DNA from: an uncultured Oscillospiraceae bacterium
GTDB taxonomy: Bacteria; Bacillota; Clostridia; Oscillospirales; Oscillospiraceae
Length of the DNA: 15,194 nt
NCBI GenBank assembly: GCA_910579485.1
Contig: CAJTVO010000084.1
Span: 1-15,194, forward strand
Reading direction: 5' to 3'
Every line of letters starts with the position of its first letter. Position 1 is the stretch's first letter. The notes under the pieces were generated by a model. That model searched no databases. It was not told the DNA's origin and worked only from the letters and a program-made list of their open reading frames with translations. Made by a program: the position numbers and the translations under genes. Below, piece by piece: positions 1 to 5,675 of the stretch.

Positions 1-36
1 AAAGCGGTCCCGCCGGACAAACCGGCGGGACCGCTT
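1..36 (-). terminator. Rho-independent terminator after groEL
   Basis: A perfect 15-bp stem (2-16 pairing with 22-36, arm AAGCGGTCCCGCCGG on the plus strand) closes a 5-nt loop. It begins 25 nt past the groEL stop codon. On the minus strand the stem ends in CTT and runs into T residues at the window edge, so the full U-tract lies outside the window. The very GC-rich stem and its position make it the likely end of the groES-groEL transcript. Confidence 0.85.
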
Positions 37-61
37 GGATGCTTCTTTTACTTTTGGGGGA

Positions 62-1690
62 TCAATACATGCCGCCCATATCCATGCCGCCGCCTGCGGG
101 AGCGGGGGCGGGAGGCTCGGGCTTATCGGCCACCAAGGATTCGGTGGTCAGCACCATGGCGGCTACGGAGGCGGCGTTCTCCAGTGCGGAGCGGGTCACC
201 TTGGCGGGGTCCACGATGCCGGCGGCGATCATGTCCACGTACTCCTCCTTGTAGGCGTCGAAGCCGGTGCCCTTGGCGGCCTTCTTCACGTTCTCCAGGA
301 CCACGGAGCCGTCCAGACCGGCGTTGGCGGCGATCTGACGGATGGGGGCCTCCAGAGCCTTGGCGATGATCCGGGCGCCGGTCTTCTCGTCGCCCTCCAG
401 CTCCTCCACCAGCTTCTCCACGGCGGGGATGGCGTTGACGAACACGGTGCCGCCGCCGGAGACGATGCCTTCCTCCACAGCGGCCTTGGTGGCGTTGAGG
501 GCGTCCTCGATGCGGAGCTTCTTCTCCTTCATCTCGGTCTCGGTGGCAGCGCCCACCTTGATGACGGCCACGCCGCCGGCCATCTTGGCCAGACGCTCCT
601 GGAGCTTCTCCCGGTCATAGTCAGAGGTGGTGGTCTCAATCTGGCTGCGAATCTGGTCCACGCGGTCCTTGATGGCCTGGCTGTCGCCGGCGCCGTCCAC
701 GATGACGGTGTTCTCCTTGGTGACCTTGACCTGACGGGCGCGGCCCAGCATGGAGAGGTCGGCGGTCTTCAGCTCATAGCCCAGCTCCTCGCTGATGACC
801 TGGCCGCCGGTGAGGATGGCGATATCCTGGAGCATCTCCTTGCGGCGGTCGCCGAAACCGGGGGCCTTGACGCACACCACGTTCAGGGTGCCCCGCAGAC
901 GGTTCACCAGCAGGGTGCTGAGGGCCTCGCCCTCCACGTCCTCGGCGATGATGACCATCTTCTTGCCGGACTGGACCATCTGCTCCAGCAGGGGCAGGAT
1001 GTCGGCGATGACGGAGATCTTCTTGTCGGTGATGAGGATATAGGCGTCGTCAACAACGGCCTCCATCTTCTCCATGTCGGTTGCCATGTAGGGGGAGATA
1101 TAGCCCCGGTCGAACATCATGCCTTCCACGACCTCGCTGTAGGTCTCGCTGGTCTTGGACTCCTCGATGGTGATGACGCCGTCGGCGGAGACCTTCTCCA
1201 TAGCCTCGGCGATGAGCTTGCCGATCATAGCGTCGCCGGAGGACACGGTGCCCACGCGGGCGATGTCGTCGGTGCCGTTGACCTTCTGGGAGTCGGCCTT
1301 GACGGAAGCCACGGCGGCCTCGACGGCCTTGGCAACGCCCTTCTTCATGACGATGGGGTTGGCCCCGGCGGCAAGATTCTTGAGGCCCTCGCCCACGATG
1401 GCCTGGGCCAGCAGGGTGGCAGTGGTGGTACCGTCGCCGGCCACGTCGTTGGTCTTGGTGGAGACTTCCTTCACCAGCTGCGCGCCCATGTTCTCAAAGG
1501 GATCGTCCAGCTCGATCTCCTTGGCGATGGTCACGCCATCGTTGGTGATGAGGGGAGCGCCGAACTTCTTATCCAGCACCACGTTGCGGCCCTTGGGGCC
1601 CAGGGTGACCTTGACGGTATCCGCCAGCTGGTTGACGCCAATTTCCAGTGCCTTGCGGGCTTCCTCGCCGCGCTTGATCAATTTAGACAT
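62..1690 (-). CDS. groEL: Chaperonin GroEL (Hsp60), 542 aa
   Basis: Large subunit of the ATP-driven cytosolic chaperonin, which forms a double heptameric ring and folds client proteins under the GroES lid. The protein is full length for the family and starts MSKLIKRGEEARKAL. Family motifs are visible: the LGPKGRNVVLDKKFG stretch and VAGDGTTTATLLAQ nucleotide-binding loop in the equatorial domain, the VKAPGFGDRRKEML apical segment, and the typical flexible Gly-Met tail ending GGGMDMGGMY. The ATG at 1690 has a GGAGGTT ribosome site at 1698-1704. It lies 41 nt after groES in the same transcript, so it is expected to share the CIRCE/HrcA-controlled promoter. Nothing in it looks unusual. Confidence 0.99.
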   Translation of the reverse strand: MSKLIKRGEEARKALEIGVNQLADTVKVTLGPKGRNVVLDKKFGAPLITNDGVTIAKEIELDDPFENMGAQLVKEVSTKTNDVAGDGTTTATLLAQAIVGEGLKNLAAGANPIVMKKGVAKAVEAAVASVKADSQKVNGTDDIARVGTVSSGDAMIGKLIAEAMEKVSADGVITIEESKTSETYSEVVEGMMFDRGYISPYMATDMEKMEAVVDDAYILITDKKISVIADILPLLEQMVQSGKKMVIIAEDVEGEALSTLLVNRLRGTLNVVCVKAPGFGDRRKEMLQDIAILTGGQVISEELGYELKTADLSMLGRARQVKVTKENTVIVDGAGDSQAIKDRVDQIRSQIETTTSDYDREKLQERLAKMAGGVAVIKVGAATETEMKEKKLRIEDALNATKAAVEEGIVSGGGTVFVNAIPAVEKLVEELEGDEKTGARIIAKALEAPIRQIAANAGLDGSVVLENVKKAAKGTGFDAYKEEYVDMIAAGIVDPAKVTRSALENAASVAAMVLTTESLVADKPEPPAPAPAGGGMDMGGMY

Positions 1691-1731
1691 ATCGCATAAC
1701 CTCCAATAATTTTGATCCGTTTCTCCGCGCC

Positions 1732-2016
1732 TTACTCCACGATGGCCAGGATGTCGCCCTGGCGGACGATGGTGAACTCATCATCGCCGATCTTCACGTT
1801 GGAGCCGGAGTACTTGTCGGTGATCACCTTGTCGCCGGGCTTCACGGACATGACGACCTCCTTGCCGTCCACCGTGCCGCCAGGGCCGACGGAGACGACC
1901 TCGGCTACGGAGGGCTTCTCCTTGGCGGCAGAGGTGAGGATGATGCCGCCCTTGGTGGTCTCCTCCGCCTCCATGGGCTTGAGGACGACGCGGTCTGCTA
2001 AAGGTGTGAGCTTCAT
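1732..2016 (-). CDS. groES: Co-chaperonin GroES (Hsp10), 94 aa
   Basis: Heptameric lid of the GroEL folding chamber. The sequence starts MKLTPLADRVVLKPMEAEE and has the family's mobile loop (EETTKGGIILTSAAKEKP) and its C-terminal beta strand (GDDEFTIVRQGDILAIVE). The length of 94 aa is typical. The start ATG is preceded by GGAGGAA at 2024-2030. It is the first gene of the groES-groEL operon, downstream of a SigA-type promoter and a CIRCE element, which is the classical Gram-positive heat-shock arrangement under HrcA control. Confidence 0.99.
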   Translation of the reverse strand: MKLTPLADRVVLKPMEAEETTKGGIILTSAAKEKPSVAEVVSVGPGGTVDGKEVVMSVKPGDKVITDKYSGSNVKIGDDEFTIVRQGDILAIVE

Positions 2017-2057
2017 AGTGTGGTTCCTCCTATATCAATTTTATTGAAAACGAATCG

Positions 2058-2098
2058 AGCACCGTTAGCACTCAAACTCCAGGAGTGCTAACGGTGCT
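2058..2098. promoter_or_regulatory. Extended CIRCE operator (HrcA binding site)
   Basis: The canonical CIRCE half-sites TTAGCACTC (2065-2073) and GAGTGCTAA (2083-2091) are both perfect and are separated by the standard 9 nt. The inverted repeat continues outward by 7 bp on each side (AGCACCG and CGGTGCT), giving 16-bp arms in total. It sits between the groES promoter and the groES ribosome site, overlapping the expected transcription start. HrcA bound here is known in the family to block groESL transcription at normal temperature. Confidence 0.97.
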
Positions 2099-2099
2099 T

Positions 2100-2128
2100 A
2101 TCTTACATCATCTCAGGCAGGATTGCAA
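2100..2128 (-). promoter_or_regulatory. SigA-type promoter of groES-groEL
   Basis: On the minus strand there is TTGCAA (2123-2128), a 17-bp spacer, and TAAGAT (2100-2105). Both hexamers are close to the housekeeping consensus. The predicted transcription start, about 7 nt downstream of the -10, falls inside the outer arm of the CIRCE repeat, which fits direct repression by HrcA. Confidence 0.75.
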
Positions 2129-2185
2129 GAGGATTTTGCGAAAAATTTGGTGCTTTTACAAAATGTTCACAAAGTAGGCGGCAGA

Positions 2186-2218
2186 GGAGGAGGCCGGGGT
2201 CCGGCTGTATCCTCCTCC
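2186..2218 (-). terminator. Possible hairpin terminator after the membrane-protein pair
   Basis: GGAGGAGG (2186-2193) pairs with CCTCCTCC (2211-2218), with an inner CCGG/CCGG stem. It starts 10 nt past the stop of the 2228-2737 gene. The tract following it on the minus strand (TACTTTGTG after several more bases) is only weakly T-rich, so intrinsic termination is uncertain. It may simply separate this gene from groES. Confidence 0.4.
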
Positions 2219-2227
2219 GCGCAAAAA

Positions 2228-2737
2228 TTATAGACTGCCGGACTGCTCCGCGTTGGCGGCCTTGTTCTCCTGGATGCCGCCGATGATGAACAGGAGCGGG
2301 CCGACGATGCCGCTGGCCGCCGAAAAGACGCCCCGCAGGGAGAACAGCTGGCCCAGACTGAACAGGCCGATCACCAGGAGGGCGATCCCCCAGCCCAGGA
2401 AGAAGGTGTACTTCTGGGGATTCTTCTTACAACGGGACAGGCCCACAGCGCCTACGATGATGTTGATGATCATCAGTATGGCGGCAAAGACGATCACCGC
2501 AATGGCGACCGCGTTGGCTATGCCCGTCACCGCGCCGCTGCCGAACAGGCCGTCGCTCTCCTGCATAGCATATTCGTCCAGAGTCCGCATGGTCTCGTCA
2601 TCCATGACCGTCATGGCCAGCATGACGGCCGCGCCGTTGAAGATGCCGATCAGTCCGGCCACGATACCGCCGATCAGGATGCAGAAGGAACCAATCTTGA
2701 GCAGCACATTCTCTTTCTTTTCCGTAAGGTTGTCCAT
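2228..2737 (-). CDS. Hypothetical four-helix membrane protein, 169 aa
   Basis: I do not recognise a named family. The protein has a short charged N-terminus (MDNLTEKKEN) and four likely transmembrane segments at about residues 11-42, 69-100, 111-131 and 136-154. A short acidic loop (DDETMRTLDEYAMQESD) lies between the first two. The ATG at 2737 is preferred over the in-frame ATG at 2764 because a strong TAAGGAGGA site at 2745-2753 sits at proper spacing from it, and the upstream start would overlap the preceding gene. It follows that gene by 19 nt, so the two are probably co-transcribed, perhaps from the promoter in the putative invertible segment. Its function is unknown. Confidence 0.75.
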   Translation of the reverse strand: MDNLTEKKENVLLKIGSFCILIGGIVAGLIGIFNGAAVMLAMTVMDDETMRTLDEYAMQESDGLFGSGAVTGIANAVAIAVIVFAAILMIINIIVGAVGLSRCKKNPQKYTFFLGWGIALLVIGLFSLGQLFSLRGVFSAASGIVGPLLFIIGGIQENKAANAEQSGSL

Positions 2738-2756
2738 TTTAACGTCCTCCTTACCG

Positions 2757-3239
2757 TCACCCAAGGGCCAGACTCATCAAGACCGCCAGCAGCAGCAGGA
2801 TCAGCCAGCCGCCTGCCAGAAGCACCACGGACAGAAGGATGCGCACGCCCACGGGGTAGGTCTCCGTGGCGGACACCTTCAGGGTCAGATAAAACGCCAG
2901 AAAAGCGAGGAGCGCGGGCAGCATCCCGCCCCCCAGGCACATGGTCAGGTCCAAGATCGCAAAGATGTACCCCCAGAAAGGCACCTTGCTGATAGGCGTA
3001 TAGGGCTTCCCGGTGATCTGATCAACGCCGTCCACGACCAGGTGGGTCCGGAACAAGCCGGAGGTCAGCATGACCTTCCCCTCCGGGATCGGCAGATCGT
3101 ATTCCATGGGGATGAAGAGGATGTTCCGGTGGGGCAGAGACCGTATGTACTGCGTCGTTCCGTTGATGTCCACCCGGCCAAAGCTCTTCAACTTAATGGT
3201 GTAGGGTTTTCCTTGCAGTTGGATTTCAAATGGTTTCAT
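2757..3239 (-). CDS. Hypothetical membrane protein with N-terminal soluble domain, 160 aa
   Basis: I do not recognise the family. Residues 1-85 are predicted soluble and beta-rich (MKPFEIQLQGKPYTIKLKSF onward). They are followed by hydrophobic stretches at about 87-120 (one or two helices) and 131-155, with the chain ending almost inside the membrane (LAVLMSLALG). The ATG at 3239 is chosen because AGAAGGGAGA lies upstream at 3251-3260, although the spacing is a little long; an in-frame ATG at 3287 would add 16 residues. This is the first gene downstream of the leftward promoter at 3379-3407 and of one repeat of the putative inversion cassette. It is therefore the most likely first target of that switch. 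Confidence 0.75.
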   Translation of the reverse strand: MKPFEIQLQGKPYTIKLKSFGRVDINGTTQYIRSLPHRNILFIPMEYDLPIPEGKVMLTSGLFRTHLVVDGVDQITGKPYTPISKVPFWGYIFAILDLTMCLGGGMLPALLAFLAFYLTLKVSATETYPVGVRILLSVVLLAGGWLILLLLAVLMSLALG

Positions 3240-3309
3240 GTGAGAAGCAATCTCCCTTCTAAAAATGTCCGGCAGAGCCGCCCACATCCCACCCGTGCCA
3301 ACAGCGCGC

Positions 3310-3335
3310 TACCACGGAATGATCGTTCCGTGGTA
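3310..3335. repeat. Left inverted-repeat site of putative invertible segment
   Basis: The site has arms ACCACGGAA and TTCCGTGGT around an asymmetric 6-nt centre TGATCG. Its own palindrome extends to 3308-3337 (about 11-bp arms). Bases 3311-3335 match the site at 3541-3565 exactly, in inverted orientation. Arms of about 11 bp around a 6-nt centre are the architecture of tyrosine-recombinase core sites such as dif. Neither side has a following T-run, so a terminator role is unlikely. A paired operator is the main alternative. Confidence 0.85.
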
Positions 3336-3378
3336 GCAGCAGTGGACAGCACTGAGCAGCCTGCCGTGTGCAGTTTGC

Positions 3379-3407
3379 ATTTTACCCTACCAAGGTAATA
3401 ATTTCAA
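3379..3407 (-). promoter_or_regulatory. SigA-type promoter inside the putative invertible segment
   Basis: On the minus strand, TTGAAA (3402-3407) is followed by a 17-bp spacer and TAAAAT (3379-3384); each hexamer matches the housekeeping consensus at five of six positions. The predicted start near 3372 gives a leader of about 130 nt, which crosses the left repeat (able to fold as a hairpin in RNA) before the gene starting at 3239. It is the best promoter seen upstream of that gene. Confidence 0.7.
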
Positions 3408-3443
3408 GTGGCAAACCCAATATTTAAGATATGAAATTCAACG

Positions 3444-3477
3444 CCGGACAGGGCAGCCCTTCTGTCCGGGATTTTTT
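3444..3477 (+). terminator. Intrinsic terminator inside the putative invertible segment
   Basis: CCGGACAG (3444-3451) pairs with CTGTCCGG (3462-3469), followed by GA and six T residues (3472-3477) on the plus strand. No rightward gene precedes it in this orientation. Only inversion of the enclosing segment would place it across leftward transcription coming from the recombinase gene toward the membrane-protein genes. Confidence 0.75.
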
Positions 3478-3540
3478 GACGCCTTTTTACGCGGCTCACT
3501 CATGACCGAATGTCCTCAATACGTTTATGTACTTTTTCTT

Positions 3541-3565
3541 TACCACGGAACGATCATTCCGTGGT
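3541..3565. repeat. Right inverted-repeat site of putative invertible segment
   Basis: The arms ACCACGGAA and TTCCGTGGT surround the centre CGATCA, the exact reverse complement of 3311-3335 over 25 nt. It ends 56 bp before the recombinase stop codon. On the minus strand the hairpin is followed by an A-rich rather than a T-rich tract, so it does not look like the recombinase gene's terminator. Confidence 0.85.
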
Positions 3566-3621
3566 TAATTTACGCTTGGAACGTCCCTCTGCGCCGGATA
3601 TCTTATTTTTTCAGCAGCTTT

Positions 3622-4455
3622 TTATATGACCAGCCGCATTTTTTCCAGCTGCCGCCGGTGCGCGGTCCCCGACTCCATCGTATAAACGCGAGTCGTGTTG
3701 ATGCTGCTGTGTCCCAGAATGTCCGCCAGCCGGACGATATCCTTTTCCAGCGCGTAGTAGGTCCGGGCAAAGAGATGGCGAAGATTGTGGGGAAATACCT
3801 TGCTCTCCGCCACGCCGGCCTCCCGGCACAGCGCCTTCATATCGTGCCAGATATTGCTCCTGTCCAGCGGCTTGCCGTTTCGGGTCACAAAAACAGGCCC
3901 GGCGGCGATTTTTTGCGCCCGCGCGTATTGCAGCAGCGCCTTCCGCAGCTTCTCCGGCAGGAATACGGTACGGTTTTTCCCCTTATTGGACACCTCCGCC
4001 CGGCCAAGCCTTACGGCCTCCACGGTGAAAAACCGCAGCTCGCTGACCCGGATGCCGGTGGCGCAGATGCTCTCCATCACCAACAGCAGCCGGTCGTTTT
4101 TCCGCGTCCGCGCCGCCGCCAGTAGGCGGCGGTACTCCTTCTCCGTCAGTTCCTTCTCCTCCTCCCGGAAGACACGGCGCTGGACCCTCACCGCCTTCAG
4201 CCTGCATTCCCCCAGCCCCAGGAGGTCAAAAAAGCGGTTCAGCGCGGCCACGGCGCCATTGACCCCTGCGGGAGCCCTCTGTTCGCACAGCTCCGCCTTG
4301 TAGGCCAGCGACAGTTCCCGGTCCGCCGCCCGGCCCTTCAGCCACCGGGCAAAGTGCGCCGCCTCCCGGCAGTATTTCTCTATGGTGGCGGGACTTCTCT
4401 CCTCCGCCCGCAGTGCGGCGGCAAAGCGTGTCAGGTCTTTTTCGGTGATTTTCAT
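3622..4455 (-). CDS. XerC/XerD-like tyrosine recombinase, 277 aa
   Basis: Site-specific recombinase of the phage-integrase family. An N-terminal SAM-like core-binding domain (about 1-85, with SPATIEKYCREAAHFARWLK) precedes the catalytic domain. The full active-site set is visible: Arg136 in ATGIRVSEL, a Lys in the beta-hairpin (K158 or K160 in NKGKNRTVFLP), His223 and Arg226 in HNLRH, His249 in LGHSS, and nucleophile Tyr258 in TRVYTM. The ATG at 4455 is preferred: AAAGGGGGC lies at 4461-4469 and the 43 extra upstream residues do not look like protein. No excisionase, phage or conjugation genes are next to it. It reads toward a pair of 25-bp inverted repeats just past its stop, which suggests a dedicated DNA invertase. 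An orphan integron- or element-derived integrase is the alternative. Confidence 0.93.
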   Translation of the reverse strand: MKITEKDLTRFAAALRAEERSPATIEKYCREAAHFARWLKGRAADRELSLAYKAELCEQRAPAGVNGAVAALNRFFDLLGLGECRLKAVRVQRRVFREEEKELTEKEYRRLLAAARTRKNDRLLLVMESICATGIRVSELRFFTVEAVRLGRAEVSNKGKNRTVFLPEKLRKALLQYARAQKIAAGPVFVTRNGKPLDRSNIWHDMKALCREAGVAESKVFPHNLRHLFARTYYALEKDIVRLADILGHSSINTTRVYTMESGTAHRRQLEKMRLVI

Positions 4456-4639
4456 AAAGAGCCCCCTTTCATGGAACAACGATAGTGTTACACAAAAGGG
4501 GGAAAATTTGTATTCTTTTTTACAGCTTTCCCACCGCCAGCAGATTATCCTTTCCCATACCGCACACGCAGGGATTTGACTCATACTGGCATCCTTATTG
4601 CGAGAGAGTTTTTAGAAACTTTTCGGGGGAACAAAATAT

Positions 4640-5578
4640 TCACAAAGCGGGGAAAGATTCATCATGGATCGCATTTTCTTCTTCAATATCCACATCAATA
4701 ATTTCTCCGGAACAAATGCTTTCCACAATATGGTCCTCTTCTGGCGTTGATACATGATGTGGGTTAGAAAGCATAGTATCTTGAAGTGCATCTTTCAAGC
4801 GATAGCAGCATGGCTTGAATGCCAAAAATGTCAAACCACCTCCAATTACCCCACCAACAATCGGAATAGCCTTTTTGAAAAATCCAGCAAATACACTTCT
4901 TGTCAGTTTTATGCCAAACCATTTCAGTATGCTTTTAACCAATGGATAAAATGCGCCCTTGGTAAGCGCCATGTTGAGCAATTTTTTCTCTACACCTATT
5001 GCAAGTGCCTTCGCCATCCCTTTGATTGCATTATTTGCACCTGCCACTCCGTTCATTACGCCAAGACACATAATGATAGCATTTATCGTTTCACTGTCCA
5101 ACTGCAGCCCGTCTTCCCCTACATCAATTTCCGGGAATCCATACAGATACAAAAGTTTTTGCGTGGCTCGAAGCGTGTATCCATAATATTGGACAATATC
5201 AGCTGGTATGGTTGCAGCCATTGCCCACCCGCCAGGGGCTCCCAATGCAACAGAAATGCCGGAAACACAGTTCCGTTCAAGCGCAATTACATTATCAGCA
5301 ATTTTGGCAATCTCCTTAGGCGAAATACCCGCTTGTGCAGGAGTAGTCGCGATTGCTTTGTCGATCACATCCTGGGGATGATTTTTAAATAATTCTTTCT
5401 GCAAAAATGCTGCCCGCGAGATATGAACTCCAGGTGTCTTGACTGCAAGGATGATGATATCTTCAATACCTAACTCGCCATCACCATTTTGGTCAAGTGC
5501 ATTTACGACGGCGTTTGGTGTGCTAAGCATAGCATCTACGCTCTTATCCAGCAGTTCTTTAGGATTCATTTTCGCCAT
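4640..5578 (-). CDS. EcsC-family protein with an EF-hand-like loop, 312 aa
   Basis: The middle and C-terminal parts resemble the EcsC family, whose biochemical role is not established. The features seen are a Gly-rich hydrophobic stretch (GISVALGAPGGWAMAATIPAD, about 107-127), the YYGYTLRATQKLLYLYGFPE segment (131-150), and a second hydrophobic Gly-rich stretch (AIPIVGGVIGGGLTFLAF, 237-254). An N-terminal addition holds a 12-residue EF-hand-like loop, DQNGDGELGIED (29-40), with Asp29, Asn31, Asp33, Gly34 and Asp40 at calcium-loop positions. The C-terminus is very acidic. A GGAGGACAG site at 5584-5592 supports the start at 5578. The gene is clearly more AT-rich than its neighbours, which points to horizontal acquisition. 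The family call is from memory of motifs, with no search run. Confidence 0.75.
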   Translation of the reverse strand: MAKMNPKELLDKSVDAMLSTPNAVVNALDQNGDGELGIEDIIILAVKTPGVHISRAAFLQKELFKNHPQDVIDKAIATTPAQAGISPKEIAKIADNVIALERNCVSGISVALGAPGGWAMAATIPADIVQYYGYTLRATQKLLYLYGFPEIDVGEDGLQLDSETINAIIMCLGVMNGVAGANNAIKGMAKALAIGVEKKLLNMALTKGAFYPLVKSILKWFGIKLTRSVFAGFFKKAIPIVGGVIGGGLTFLAFKPCCYRLKDALQDTMLSNPHHVSTPEEDHIVESICSGEIIDVDIEEENAIHDESFPAL

Positions 5579-5625
5579 TTATCTGTCCTCCATCATAATT
5601 ATTGCTAGTCCAGCGAATAAACACT

Positions 5626-5660
5626 TTGACCAGTCAATATAGGAGTCGTAATTTTTACGA
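5626..5660. repeat. Two short inverted repeats upstream of the EcsC-family gene
   Basis: TTGAC-CA-GTCAA lies at 5626-5637 and TCGTAA-TTT-TTACGA at 5646-5660, in the AT-rich gap between the diacylglycerol-kinase gene's stop and the EcsC-family start. They could be operator sites for the EcsC-family gene or a weak end-of-transcript hairpin. I could not place a confident promoter here; TATATT on the minus strand has no good -35. Confidence 0.3.
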
Positions 5661-5675
5661 AAAATAAATTGGTCC

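Larger units (their letters stand above)
3336..3540. other. Putative invertible promoter segment (inverton), 205 bp
   Basis: This DNA is enclosed by the two exact inverted copies of the 25-bp site and lies just downstream of a tyrosine recombinase gene. It has no convincing coding content. It contains a leftward SigA-type promoter (3379-3407) and a rightward intrinsic terminator (3444-3477). In the orientation given, the promoter faces the two membrane-protein genes. After inversion the promoter would face the recombinase's 3' end and the terminator would face those genes. Phase-variable promoters with short inverted repeats beside a recombinase are an established arrangement in gut Firmicutes and Bacteroidetes; that this one inverts is inference. 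Confidence 0.65.

Noticed and set aside
35..1699. Long plus-strand open frame (554 codons) opposite groEL
   Set aside because: It is a mirror of the high-GC codon pattern of groEL: the translation is Gly/Leu/His-rich and low in complexity, and the minus strand encodes an unmistakable GroEL.
3309..3380. Short minus-strand open frame beginning at the ATG at 3380 and ending in the left repeat
   Set aside because: Its start lies upstream of the predicted transcription start near 3372 and it has no ribosome site; a frame through both repeats also yields the same residues simply because the repeats are inverted copies.
2253..3398. Plus-strand open frame of 381 codons across the two membrane-protein genes
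   Set aside because: No domain or ribosome site is evident. The minus-strand frames have good ribosome sites and clear membrane helices.
3541..3567. Right repeat as the terminator of the recombinase gene
   Set aside because: On the minus strand the stem is followed by an A-rich tract, not a T-run, and the identical inverted copy at 3310-3335 points to a paired site instead.
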